Under the pieces are notes generated by a model, which was not told the DNA's origin, searched no databases, and worked only from the letters and a program-made list of their open reading frames with translations. DNA of 64,000 nucleotides, from assembly GCA_002026165.1 (NCBI GenBank), contig MWOS01000229.1:1-64000 (forward strand). The letters are read 5' to 3'. The stretch's first letter is position 1. Each line of letters begins with the position of its first letter. Made by a program: the position numbers and the translations under genes. This DNA comes from Prochlorococcus sp. HOT208_60m_813G15. Lineage in GTDB: Bacteria; Cyanobacteriota; Cyanobacteriia; PCC-6307; Cyanobiaceae. Positions 31,433 to 41,131 of this stretch are shown here, piece after piece.

Positions 31433-31789
31433 TTATATAAAATCTTTTGCATATTCAATTTCGTTAAAACCTAATATTACTTTTTTTCCTTCGTAAATCA
31501 AAAATGGTCTTTTTATTAATTTGCCATCACTTAAAAGAAGTTGAATAATTTCTTCCTTTGACAAACCATCAATATCAAGATTAAGAGTTTTAAAGGCTTT
31601 ACCTCTTGTATTAAAAATCCTTTTCTTATCATCAGAGTATTGTTCTAAGGCTAGATTTAAATAATTAACAAGTGGAGGTTCTTTTACAATATCAATTAAC
31701 TGAAATTCAAAATCTTTGCTTTCAAGCCACTTTGCAGCTTTTCGGCATGTAGAGCATTTTAAATAACTATAAAAAATTATTTTTTTCAA
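31433..31789 (-). CDS. ArsC/Spx-family thioredoxin-fold protein
   Basis: A 118-aa protein with the CSTCRKA motif (CxxC) at residues 12-18 and the GxKPFL-like stretch IKRPFLIYEGKKVILGFN near the end. This matches the ArsC/Spx/MgsR group, which includes glutaredoxin-linked arsenate reductases and redox regulators that bind RNA polymerase. ArsC uses one Cys, while a CxxC pair is more often Spx-like. Two genes upstream its start overlaps the pyrophosphatase-like gene end by 4 bp. No other arsenic genes are nearby, so I lean towards a redox role. Confidence 0.82.
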   Translation of the reverse strand: MKKIIFYSYLKCSTCRKAAKWLESKDFEFQLIDIVKEPPLVNYLNLALEQYSDDKKRIFNTRGKAFKTLNLDIDGLSKEEIIQLLLSDGKLIKRPFLIYEGKKVILGFNEIEYAKDFI

Positions 31790-32340
31790 TTTAATTTACT
31801 AATATTTGATTTCTTAAGTACTTTAAATTTTTTCTTTTTTAGGGGCATACAACTTTTCAATAAATTTTCAACTACATCAAAATCCCTCCAACCATCAATT
31901 TGAACTGTTCTTCCATCGAGTCCTTTACTTGTTCTAAAAAATTCTGCAACATCCTCAAGCTGATTAGGAGCAATTTGATTAATACTCACTATATTAGCCT
32001 GCCTAGGATTAGCCATAGGCACACATAAAAGTTTTCCATCATATGCACCACAATCATGCATATCCAAAACTCCAATAGGTCTAGCTTTTATTAGACAACC
32101 TGCAAAAGTAGGTTCGTCCATTATCACCATTGCATCAAGGGGGGCTCCATCATCAGCAAGGGTATTTGGGATAAAACCATAATCAAAAGGGTACCTCACT
32201 GAAGAATGTAATACTCTGTCTAGGGCCATTATTCCTGCTTCAGAACAATATTCATATTTATTCCTACTACCTGCAGGTATTTCAACAACAATATTCACTA
32301 TTCCCTTCATTGGAGATGGAGGTATTGAACTAAGGTCCAT
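31786..32340 (-). CDS. Inorganic pyrophosphatase homologue with altered active site
   Basis: By its start (MDLSSIPPSPMKG) and overall sequence this 184-aa protein is the usual cyanobacterial family I pyrophosphatase. Glu20, Lys28, Glu30, Arg42, Tyr50, Tyr54, Asp64 and Asp69 are kept. However, the DGDPLD motif is DGAPLD, so the Asp equivalent to E. coli Asp67 (general base) is Ala66, and the YK pair before the C-terminal part is SK (FFRTSKGLDG). Activity is thus doubtful. A second intact family I protein lies at 47.1 kb. It overlaps its neighbours on both sides, so the four genes are one operon. Confidence 0.85.
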   Translation of the reverse strand: MDLSSIPPSPMKGIVNIVVEIPAGSRNKYEYCSEAGIMALDRVLHSSVRYPFDYGFIPNTLADDGAPLDAMVIMDEPTFAGCLIKARPIGVLDMHDCGAYDGKLLCVPMANPRQANIVSINQIAPNQLEDVAEFFRTSKGLDGRTVQIDGWRDFDVVENLLKSCMPLKKKKFKVLKKSNISKLN

Positions 32341-32584
32341 CTTTTTTAAAATCGTGATTATGAATTATCTCGTTACCTTGAGATAAAGGTCTGCCAATTA
32401 AAATGCTTATTGAAGGTAAAAAAATTGTCAAAAAGGCAAAAATAATACCTAAAGATGTTATTGATAAACTCCTTATACTTAAGGGGTCATCATCATCTCT
32501 TTCAAAATCATTTCGAGCAGAATCATTAGAAGATTCTTCGCTTGATTTACTTTGAATAAACTGCTTTGATTTCGTGTAACTCAA
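32330..32584 (-). CDS. Small single-pass membrane protein, unknown
   Basis: 84 aa: a polar, Ser/Asp-rich first half (residues 1-40, with DDDDPLSIRSLS), a membrane helix at about residues 43-64 (SLGIIFAFLTIFLPSISI), and a short charged tail. I do not recognise a family. It overlaps the pyrophosphatase-like start by 11 bp, so it is the first gene of the lepB operon. Possible role as partner of lepB is not shown. Confidence 0.65.
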   Translation of the reverse strand: MSYTKSKQFIQSKSSEESSNDSARNDFERDDDDPLSIRSLSITSLGIIFAFLTIFLPSISILIGRPLSQGNEIIHNHDFKKDGP

Positions 32585-32679
32585 GAACTCTTAATTGGTA
32601 AAGATTAAGGAGATAATAAACATCATTATCCTACATTCAAAATGTCAATAAATCAAAACATTGATTGGAGACTTTTTAA

Positions 32680-33030
32680 TTACTCTTTTTCTAGCAAAGA
32701 CCTAATAGATTTTAGTTCGTCTAAAATTTGCGCCAGTATATTTTGAGCAGCGGACGAAGGTGTATTAAAGATCTCTACAGTAACTTCCTTTATTCTTAAA
32801 ATATCTTTTGCAAACCTTGCTACTTCATTAGGATGGAATTTTAAAGGGTCTTTTTGGTCAGTCCTAAATTCGGGATTTAATTTTCTTGGATTAAAACTAG
32901 GGTTTAGATTTCTTAAATCTGTATTTGTATACCTATAGACAGAAGCTCTTGATCTATTTAGGAATTTTTGAACTTCATCAATACCTACTAATTCCTCTTC
33001 ACTAGAAATATGGGAATCTATATTTTCCAT
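32680..33030 (-). CDS. Putative HTH DNA-binding protein
   Basis: The 116-aa protein starts with an acidic tail and then VGIDEVQKFLNRSRASVYRY (residues 15-34), which looks like a winged-helix/excisionase-type helix-turn-helix (V..VQ.FL..SRASVYRY). A middle basic region and a C-terminal helix rich in Leu and Glu (ILDELKSIRSLLEKE) follow; this may be a dimerisation coiled coil. It has no recognised family name. The divergent gene is proS, 174 bp away. Confidence 0.65.
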   Translation of the reverse strand: MENIDSHISSEEELVGIDEVQKFLNRSRASVYRYTNTDLRNLNPSFNPRKLNPEFRTDQKDPLKFHPNEVARFAKDILRIKEVTVEIFNTPSSAAQNILAQILDELKSIRSLLEKE

Positions 33031-33125
33031 AAACTTAAGAAAATGATTAAGTAGTAATGAACTTTTTAAAGAGTTTGAACTACATTACTGAAGAAGTTAG
33101 CAAAAAGAATATTCTTAGACTAGCC

Positions 33126-33146
33126 GTGTTGAGGGACTCAAGACAC
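33126..33146. other. Bulged hairpin in the proS leader region
   Basis: GTGT-TGAG (33126-33133), loop GGA, CTCA-(AG)-ACAC (33137-33146) can form an eight-pair stem with a 2-nt bulge. It lies 59 bp before the proS start in the divergent region and is the most GC-rich element there. Could be a leader hairpin or operator. Confidence 0.3.
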
Positions 33147-33204
33147 TTTAAATTATTTTTTCACCTTAATTGATAAAATTAAATATTATTAAGGATTTTT
33201 CTGT

Positions 33205-35007
33205 ATGCGCGTGACAACCTCATTTCCTCTGGGGACACTTCGTGACACACCTTCTGAAGCCGAGATTATTTCACATCAATTACTTTTAAAAGCTGGTTAT
33301 ATTCGCAGAGTTAACAGCGGTATTTATGCATACATGCCAATAATGCTTAGAGTTATTGAAAAAATATCCGCAATAATAGATAGAGAACTTAATAATATTG
33401 GTTGTACAAAATTACTATTACCCCAACTTCATCCTGCAGATTTATGGAAAAAAAGTGAAAGGTGGGAAGGATATACCGCAGGTGAAGGAATAATGTTTAA
33501 TCTCAAAGATAGACAAGGTAAAGAATTTGGTTTAGCGCCAACTCATGAAGAGGTGATCACGAGTATTGCATCAGAGATCATCAACTCCTATAAGCAATTA
33601 CCTCAATGTTTTTATCAAATTCAGACAAAATTTAGAGATGAAATAAGGCCAAGGTTTGGATTGATGAGAAGTAGAGAATTCATAATGAAAGATGGTTATT
33701 CTTTTCATTCTTCAGAAAAAGATCTAGCTTCTTTCTATGAAAAAGTGGCCAATGCTTATGAAAATATTTTTAAATCTTGTGGACTGCAGACAGTAGGGGT
33801 TGAAGCTGATAGTGGAGCAATTGGCGGTGCTTCATCTAAAGAATTTATGGTCACTGCTGATGCTGGGGAAGATTCCATTTTGTTCACTCAAAGCGGTTCT
33901 TATGCTGCAAATATTGAAAAAGCTGTTTCTCTACCCTCTCAACCTATTCCACTAAAAGATAATATTGCAGAGTGGTTGGAAACGCCTCATCAAAAAACAA
34001 TCCATGAAGTTTGCAATAATAACAATTTAGACCCAAGTCAGATTATTAAAGTAGTAATATTCCTTGCACAGTTCGAAGGTAAATTTGAGGTCCCAATTCT
34101 TGCATGCATAAGAGGCGATCAACAAATTAATGAAGTTAAGCTTTTTAACTTAATCAATAAACTTCATCACTTCAATCTCCTTAATCTTAAAAAGATTGAA
34201 GACAAAAATACTATCGAAAAAAATCTAGTTGATCTACCCTTAGGTTTTATCGGGCCAGATTTAGATAATAAAACTATTAAAGCTAGTTCTAATTGGGAAA
34301 AAAAATGGACAAAAATAATTGACCATTCTGCAAGTGACCTTTCAAAGTTTATAAGTGGAGGGAATAAAGTTAATTTCCATAAAGTTTTTCAGGAATTTTC
34401 TTTTGATTCGAAAGACTATCTAATTGGGGATATCAGGAATGCCAAAAAAGGAGATAAAATAAGTATTTATAATGATGAAGAACTTAAAGAAAAAAAAGGT
34501 ATCGAAATTGGACATATTTTCCAACTAGGTCAGAAATATAGTGAAAAATTAAATGCAAAGTTTTCTGATAAGGACGGTCAGTTAAAAAATTTATGGATGG
34601 GTTGTTACGGAATAGGAGTGACAAGAATAGCTCAAGCGGCTATCGAACAGAATCATGATCAAAAAGGAATTTGTTGGCCTATCCAGATTTCTCCTTTTGA
34701 GGTTATTATTATTCCAACAAACCTAAAAGATCCTATTCAAAGTAATCTTACTGAGCAAATCTATAACAACTTTTTAATTAATAAAATTGATGTCCTTCTT
34801 GATGATAGAAACGATAGAGCTGGAGTGAAATTTAAAGATGCGGAATTAATTGGTATTCCTTTTCAGATAATTATTGGCAGAGATTCTATTAATAAAGAAG
34901 TAGAACTTTTATGCAGAACAAATAATACTAAGCTTAAAATTAGTACTGATAAATTGTTAGAAACATTTATTTCCGAATCTGAAATAATGTACAATAAAAA
35001 GTCTTGA
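33205..35007 (+). CDS. proS: Prolyl-tRNA synthetase (prokaryote type, with editing domain)
   Basis: ProS charges tRNA-Pro. The 600-aa protein has class II motifs: motif 1 near RRVNSGIYAYMPIMLRV, motif 2 region TKFRDEIRPRFGLMRSREFIMKDGYSF, and motif 3 near MGCYGIGVTRIAQAAIEQ. The roughly 180-residue insert between motifs 2 and 3 (with KVVIFLAQFEGKFEVP) is the INS/editing domain that removes mis-charged Ala. The C-terminal anticodon-binding domain follows. Start ATG at 33205 (MRVTTSFPLGTLRDTP). Confidence 0.97.
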   Translation: MRVTTSFPLGTLRDTPSEAEIISHQLLLKAGYIRRVNSGIYAYMPIMLRVIEKISAIIDRELNNIGCTKLLLPQLHPADLWKKSERWEGYTAGEGIMFNLKDRQGKEFGLAPTHEEVITSIASEIINSYKQLPQCFYQIQTKFRDEIRPRFGLMRSREFIMKDGYSFHSSEKDLASFYEKVANAYENIFKSCGLQTVGVEADSGAIGGASSKEFMVTADAGEDSILFTQSGSYAANIEKAVSLPSQPIPLKDNIAEWLETPHQKTIHEVCNNNNLDPSQIIKVVIFLAQFEGKFEVPILACIRGDQQINEVKLFNLINKLHHFNLLNLKKIEDKNTIEKNLVDLPLGFIGPDLDNKTIKASSNWEKKWTKIIDHSASDLSKFISGGNKVNFHKVFQEFSFDSKDYLIGDIRNAKKGDKISIYNDEELKEKKGIEIGHIFQLGQKYSEKLNAKFSDKDGQLKNLWMGCYGIGVTRIAQAAIEQNHDQKGICWPIQISPFEVIIIPTNLKDPIQSNLTEQIYNNFLINKIDVLLDDRNDRAGVKFKDAELIGIPFQIIIGRDSINKEVELLCRTNNTKLKISTDKLLETFISESEIMYNKKS

Positions 35008-35033
35008 GGCTTATTTTTTTTGGGAGCTAAGTT

Positions 35034-35471
35034 ATGTTACTGAAATGGACATCAAAATTATTTTTTAAGAATCTTACCAAAGCTATATCTTTTGCAATAT
35101 CTTTAATTGTTGTTTTTACACTATTTAGTTCCCCTTCCATAGCTGCAAAAACCGCTATGACAGGTGACTATACAAAGGATACTATTTCAGTTGTTAAAAC
35201 ATTACAAACAGCTGTTGATACTCCAAAAGATTCTCCAAATAAAGATGAAGTGAGAAGTGAAGCTCTTACACTCATAACTGACTATATTTCCAGATATAGA
35301 AACAGAGGGATGGTGAATAAAACGCAATCATTCACCACAATGCAAACAGCATTAAATGCTATGGCGGGGCATTACAAAAACTTTGCAAGTAGACCTTTGC
35401 CAGATAAACTTAAAGAGCGTTTAACCAAAGAATTTTCTCTTGCTGAAAAAATGGTTCTAAGAGAAAGTTGA
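35034..35471 (+). CDS. psb27: Photosystem II assembly protein Psb27
   Basis: Psb27 binds CP43 on the lumen side of immature photosystem II and helps assembly or repair of the manganese cluster. The 145-aa protein has a long signal peptide (TM-like SFAISLIVVFTLFSSPSIAA) and then TGDYTKDTISVVKTLQTAV, YRNRG and MQTALNAMAGHYKNF, all typical. The protein has no Cys at all, so the lipoprotein lipobox known in other cyanobacteria is absent; it would be cleaved by signal peptidase I and be soluble in the lumen. 26 bp after proS. Confidence 0.93.
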   Translation: MLLKWTSKLFFKNLTKAISFAISLIVVFTLFSSPSIAAKTAMTGDYTKDTISVVKTLQTAVDTPKDSPNKDEVRSEALTLITDYISRYRNRGMVNKTQSFTTMQTALNAMAGHYKNFASRPLPDKLKERLTKEFSLAEKMVLRES

Positions 35472-35498
35472 TACAATTCATTTACTTTTTAAAAGTAA

Positions 35499-36863
<1,365 letters not shown>

Positions 36864-36879
36864 TTTAGTTCCAAATCCA

Positions 36880-37881
36880 ATGAAGGAATCCTTTAGACAT
36901 TTTGAACATAAAAAAGTTGATCTCATTGGTCTGGGCAACGCAATAGTAGATATTATTGTAAATATTGAAGATGAGTTTCTTGAGATAAATAATCTCGATA
37001 AAGGATCAATGAATCTAATTAATTCTGATGAATCTCAGAGATTGTTGGAAAATTGCAAAGTAATCAAACAAATTTCAGGTGGGTCCTCAGCAAATACCGT
37101 TGTTTCTTTGGCAGAACTAGGCAATCATGTGCAGTTTATAGGAAGAGTGAAAAATGATCAATTTGGGAATTTCTTTTCTGACGATATAAAAAAAAGTAAA
37201 ACCATATTTAATACTCCACCTACTATTAAAGGTGCTCCAACAGCTCATTCAATCATTTTGGTTACACCTGATGCACAAAGGACTATGTGCACTTACCTAG
37301 GAGCATCTGTAGAGTTTGAACCAAAAGACATTGACTTTACTGTAATTAAGGAAAGTAAATACTTATATTTAGAAGGATATTTATGGGACAGCGAATTAGC
37401 TAAAAAAGCTTTTATTAAAGCCGCCCAAGTTGCAAAACAATCTAATACAAAAATAATCCTTTCTTTGTCTGATTCATTTTGTGTAGAAAGACATCGTGAG
37501 AGTTTTTTGGAATTAATTTATGAATTTGTAGATATTGTTTTTTGTAATGAATCAGAGGTTTTAAGTCTATTTAAAAATGATAAATTAGCAAGCTGCCAAG
37601 AAGACCTATCTTCCCTATGTGAATTAGTCATAGTAACTCTTGGAAGCAATGGTTCTCTGATCGTTAACAAAAATAATATTGAAATAATTAAGTCAATAAC
37701 GAAAGGCAAGATTATTGATACTACAGGAGCGGGAGATATCTATGCGGGAGGATTTATCCATGGATTAATAAACAATTGTTCCCTCAAAAAATGCGGAGAG
37801 ATAGCTTCAATTTGTGCGGGGCAAATAATTACGCAATTAGGATCTAGAACAGATATTGATCTTAAAGAGTTAATAAAATAG
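36880..37881 (+). CDS. PfkB-family kinase, adenosine-kinase-like
   Basis: A 333-aa ribokinase-fold protein with an N-terminal IGLGNAIVDIIVNIED, the GGSSANTVVSLAELG motif (residues 67-81), the GAPTAHSIILVTPDAQRTM loop that resembles adenosine kinases, and the C-terminal TTGAGDIYAGGFIHG with catalytic Asp. The ligand loop and its place next to purA suggest a purine nucleoside substrate, but sugar substrates cannot be excluded. Starts with ATG, 16 bp after purA, so cotranscribed. Confidence 0.85.
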   Translation: MKESFRHFEHKKVDLIGLGNAIVDIIVNIEDEFLEINNLDKGSMNLINSDESQRLLENCKVIKQISGGSSANTVVSLAELGNHVQFIGRVKNDQFGNFFSDDIKKSKTIFNTPPTIKGAPTAHSIILVTPDAQRTMCTYLGASVEFEPKDIDFTVIKESKYLYLEGYLWDSELAKKAFIKAAQVAKQSNTKIILSLSDSFCVERHRESFLELIYEFVDIVFCNESEVLSLFKNDKLASCQEDLSSLCELVIVTLGSNGSLIVNKNNIEIIKSITKGKIIDTTGAGDIYAGGFIHGLINNCSLKKCGEIASICAGQIITQLGSRTDIDLKELIK

Positions 37882-37887
37882 ATTTAA

Positions 37888-38193
37888 TCAAATAGTCTTA
37901 TTCAACCAATCATAATATTTCATCTCAGCATGGTATTTTTTGTAAATAATTTGAGGGACATCATATGTTGAATTATTATTTACGAAATCAATTAAACAAT
38001 CTTTAAATTCTAGTTTACTTTTTATTGTGATTTCAAACTCTTTAGTTTCTTCAATATCATCATCCCACTTATAAATTGAAAAAATTTGTTTTATCGAAAC
38101 ACAAGCTGCAAGTTTATTTTGTATTAGTAATTTAGCCATTCGCAAAGCATTTGCGTTACTTGATTCAGTTGTGATCATAACTAATACTTCCAT
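37888..38193 (-). CDS. cutA: CutA1-family protein
   Basis: CutA1 is a small trimeric ferredoxin-like-fold protein linked in name to divalent-cation tolerance; the true job is unclear. The 101-aa frame shows VMITTESSNANALRMAKLL, LAACVSIKQIFSIYKWDDDIEE and the EITIKSK segments, typical for the family. Convergent with the kinase gene (6-bp gap). Confidence 0.9.
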   Translation of the reverse strand: MEVLVMITTESSNANALRMAKLLIQNKLAACVSIKQIFSIYKWDDDIEETKEFEITIKSKLEFKDCLIDFVNNNSTYDVPQIIYKKYHAEMKYYDWLNKTI

Positions 38194-38206
38194 AATGAAT
38201 TAAACA

Positions 38207-39004
38207 TCAATATTTTATAATTATGTGATTTATCAAATTGTGATATTGATCAAAAGAGTAAGAATAATCATTTTTAACTTTCGGCCTTTTAACCAAAAAT
38301 AACTTCATCTTACTTTCAGAAACTATACTCTCCCAGTTTTTCTGAGAATAACTTCCAGATTCTCTGCATAGAACATAATCTATCTCCCAAAAATCACAAA
38401 GTTTTTTTTCTAAAATTCCCTGCCCAATTTTACTAGGCTCAAGTATTGCTATATTTGAATTTTTAATACATGATCCAAAAGCTTTTGTTATACTTCCATG
38501 AGTTGGAAGTACCCTTGTAAATACATTTGCTTTACAATCCTTATAATAATTGGCCGTATCTTTGAGAAATCTTGATCCTATTGCTAGAAGAATATTCTTA
38601 TTTTCTAGATCAACGTTATTTATATCCTTTAAATCATCAATATAAAAAAAATTTTTAGTGTTATCTATTAGAGATTTTCTTTCAAATAGTAATAAGGGTT
38701 TATTAATCTCTTTACATGCATTATTGAGATTTTTAGAAATTATCTCAGCAAACGGATGAGTAGCATCGACAACGCATTTGATTTTATTTTTTTTTATGAA
38801 ATTAATTATTTCATCTTTATTATTTAATTTACCCGTAATGATATGTAACTTTGGATTTTCAATATAAGCTTGGCCTGCTTTATAAGTTAAAACACTTGCA
38901 AAAACTGAATAATTAAGTTCAAGAAGCCTATTAGCTATTTCAGGGCCATCCGAAGTTCCTGATAGGATCCAAACATTTTCGTAGCATTTTTCTTGATTCT
39001 GCAT
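38207..39004 (-). CDS. cobK: Precorrin-6A reductase
   Basis: CobK uses NADPH to reduce precorrin-6A (or CbiJ the cobalt form) in corrin-ring synthesis. The 265-aa protein has the nucleotide loop ILSGTSDGPEIANRLLELNY at the start, the DATHPFAEIISKNLNNAC motif and the RVLPTHGSITKAFG segment. It is 13 bp after cutA by stop-start distance on the same strand. Divergent from ssb with only 28 bp between starts. Confidence 0.92.
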   Translation of the reverse strand: MQNQEKCYENVWILSGTSDGPEIANRLLELNYSVFASVLTYKAGQAYIENPKLHIITGKLNNKDEIINFIKKNKIKCVVDATHPFAEIISKNLNNACKEINKPLLLFERKSLIDNTKNFFYIDDLKDINNVDLENKNILLAIGSRFLKDTANYYKDCKANVFTRVLPTHGSITKAFGSCIKNSNIAILEPSKIGQGILEKKLCDFWEIDYVLCRESGSYSQKNWESIVSESKMKLFLVKRPKVKNDYSYSFDQYHNLINHIIIKY

Positions 39005-39032
39005 CAGTATGTCTTTAATTAAGTAGTAAGTA

Positions 39033-39458
39033 ATGAACCATTGTTTAATTCAGGCGGTAATTAATAGCGCTCCCCAAATGAGGTATACCAAAGAAAACCA
39101 AACTCCAATTGCAGAGATGATTGTTAATTTTAAAGGATTACGTAGTGAAGATCCAACCAGGAATCTAAAGATCATAGGATGGGGAAATATTGCCCAAGAA
39201 ATGGTAAATGAACTAAAGGAGGGGCAAAATATTGTTATTGAGGGACGTCTAAAGATGAATTCTGTCACTAGAAAAGACGGAACAAAAGAAAAGCAACCAG
39301 AACTAACAGCTTCAAAGATTCATCAAATATCGCCAGTTGATGTTACTAAGTCTGATCAAAAAGTAAATAATGAGTCATTTGAAAATAAAGAAAGCGCTAA
39401 AAAATCTAGTTGGGATAGTTCACCCTTAGTGCCCGAAGTTGACGAAATACCTTTTTAA
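39033..39458 (+). CDS. ssb: Single-stranded DNA-binding protein
   Basis: SSB protects single-stranded DNA and recruits repair and replication proteins. The 141-aa protein has an N-terminal OB fold (NHCLIQAVINSAPQMRYT through RKDGTKEKQPELTASKI), a short disordered linker, and an acidic C-terminal tip ending EVDEIPF, the tail that docks partners such as PriA, whose gene is in this window. The N terminus differs from canonical E. coli SSB and resembles the cyanobacterial family. Confidence 0.92.
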   Translation: MNHCLIQAVINSAPQMRYTKENQTPIAEMIVNFKGLRSEDPTRNLKIIGWGNIAQEMVNELKEGQNIVIEGRLKMNSVTRKDGTKEKQPELTASKIHQISPVDVTKSDQKVNNESFENKESAKKSSWDSSPLVPEVDEIPF

Positions 39459-39459
39459 A

Positions 39460-39642
39460 TCAAATATCAACATTATTTTCTTGAACACTTATAATAAATT
39501 TGCTTATTTTTCTTTCAAGCGCGGCAAGTTCGCTTCTGACTTCTGGCCATTTACCCTTATCAAGATTTTCTAATAGCCATGCTCTATCTTGATCAAGTTT
39601 AAAAATTAAATCTCCTTGATTTGCAGTATTAGGATCTTGCAT
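39460..39642 (-). CDS. Small conserved cyanobacterial protein, unknown
   Basis: A 60-aa protein, MQDPNTANQGDLIFKLDQ..., with a helical middle part DRAWLLENLDKGKWPEVRSE and a following ALERKISKFI helix. I recall similar small proteins in marine cyanobacteria, but no function. It is convergent with ssb (1 bp apart) and has the typical acidic and helical composition of a real gene, not of a shadow frame. No signal peptide. Confidence 0.6.
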   Translation of the reverse strand: MQDPNTANQGDLIFKLDQDRAWLLENLDKGKWPEVRSELAALERKISKFIISVQENNVDI

Positions 39643-39681
39643 AATACTTTATAGCCTTTTAAAACATTCTACTAGATCAAA

Positions 39682-40212
39682 ATGAAGAAATACTTATCGC
39701 CTGGAAACTTAATCGTAACCGCTGGGGGTATATTAGCTTTTGTTGGAATGACTGCTTATTTTACAGACTCGGTAAATTTAAGTGTTCCAACTTTTTTTTA
39801 TGGAGTACCTATTTTTCTAATTGGATTAGGTTTAAAGACTTCCGAAATACCTCCTGTAGAGTTGTTTGATAAGACGAATTTTGCAACAAATAAATTTAAT
39901 AGACCAAAAGAATTAACAGATCTAGTTAAAGATGTTACGAGATGGAGGTATGGGATAAAAGCTCATCTTGAATCGTCATTAGAATCTTTAAATTTGTGGG
40001 ACGAGGATAATCCCCCTCAATTAAAAGAGATAGAAGAAATTACAAAAGAAGAAAAAAATGGTCTCAGAATGCGTTTCGAATTAAACGCCGTCCCTCTAGA
40101 AAAATGGATTGAAAAACAAGAAAGACTAAATAGGTTTTTCGTCAAAGGTCTTGAATCAGAATTTATTATCGATGATAATAAAAAAGAATTTGATTTTATT
40201 CTCTTTTATTAA
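39682..40212 (+). CDS. DUF2854-family membrane protein
   Basis: The 176-aa protein has two N-terminal membrane helices (LIVTAGGILAFVGMTAYF and FFYGVPIFLIGLGLK) and a soluble C-terminal domain of about 110 residues with VTRWRYGIKAHLESSLESL. This is the DUF2854 family of cyanobacteria and plant plastids, which has no assigned function. Starts with ATG 40 bp from the divergent 60-aa gene; 64 bp before argB. Confidence 0.85.
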   Translation: MKKYLSPGNLIVTAGGILAFVGMTAYFTDSVNLSVPTFFYGVPIFLIGLGLKTSEIPPVELFDKTNFATNKFNRPKELTDLVKDVTRWRYGIKAHLESSLESLNLWDEDNPPQLKEIEEITKEEKNGLRMRFELNAVPLEKWIEKQERLNRFFVKGLESEFIIDDNKKEFDFILFY

Positions 40213-40276
40213 ATATAGGGATATATTTGTAAAAACCTAATTTCTAAATTCAATCAAGTTTTAATGATTTTCAATA

Positions 40277-41128
40277 ATGAATGATTCTCAAAGAGTATCA
40301 ATATTAAGCGAAGCACTTCCATATATACAAAGTTTCTCAGGTAGAAAAATTGTTATCAAATATGGTGGTTCCGTTATGGAGGATGATGATTTAAAAAATG
40401 CTTTTTTTAGAGACATAGCACTTTTATCAACCGTGGGGGTTTGTCCAATAGTAATACATGGAGGTGGACCCGAGATTAATAATTGGTTAAAGAAATTAGA
40501 AATATCTCCTAAATTCGAAAATGGATTAAGAATTACTGATCAAAAAACAATGGAAATTGTCGAGATGGTTCTAATGGGTAGGGTTAACAAACAAATTGTA
40601 AAAGGCATTAATAAAATTGGATCCTTAGCTGTGGGGATATCAGGTCTTGATGGAAACTTAATTCAATCTAGAGAATTAGGAGATGGGAGCCATGGTTTAG
40701 TGGGCGAGGTCACAAAAATCAATCCTGAGATATTAGATCCTCTTATTTCTAAAGGATATATCCCAATTATTTCCAGTATTGGATCGACTATGGAGGGTAT
40801 TTCCCATAATATTAATGCAGATTTCGTTGCTGGAGAAGTTGCTGCTGCAATAAATGCAGAAAAACTTATTCTTCTTACTGATACTCAAGGGATTTTAAGA
40901 GAAAAAGATAACAAAAATAGTCTTGTTGAGAAAACGAATCTCAAAGAGGCGAGATATTTTATTGAAAAAAATATTGTCACTGAAGGTATGATTCCTAAGA
41001 CGGAATGCTGCATAAGAGCTTTAGCACAAGGTGTCAAAGCAGCTCACATAATAGATGGAAGAATAGAACATTCATTACTTCTTGAAATTTTTACAAATTC
41101 TGGAATAGGTACAATGATAGTTGCCTAA
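40277..41128 (+). CDS. argB: N-acetylglutamate kinase
   Basis: ArgB phosphorylates N-acetylglutamate, the control step of arginine synthesis. The 283-aa protein has [31 protein letters not shown] and the [23 protein letters not shown] region, all typical. In cyanobacteria the enzyme is activated by the PII protein (GlnB) when nitrogen is ample; the N-terminal helix and the arginine-sensitive form fit this. Followed by the TPR/DUF3153 gene after 3 bp. Confidence 0.96.
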   Translation: MNDSQRVSILSEALPYIQSFSGRKIVIKYGGSVMEDDDLKNAFFRDIALLSTVGVCPIVIHGGGPEINNWLKKLEISPKFENGLRITDQKTMEIVEMVLMGRVNKQIVKGINKIGSLAVGISGLDGNLIQSRELGDGSHGLVGEVTKINPEILDPLISKGYIPIISSIGSTMEGISHNINADFVAGEVAAAINAEKLILLTDTQGILREKDNKNSLVEKTNLKEARYFIEKNIVTEGMIPKTECCIRALAQGVKAAHIIDGRIEHSLLLEIFTNSGIGTMIVA

Positions 41129-41131
41129 CCT

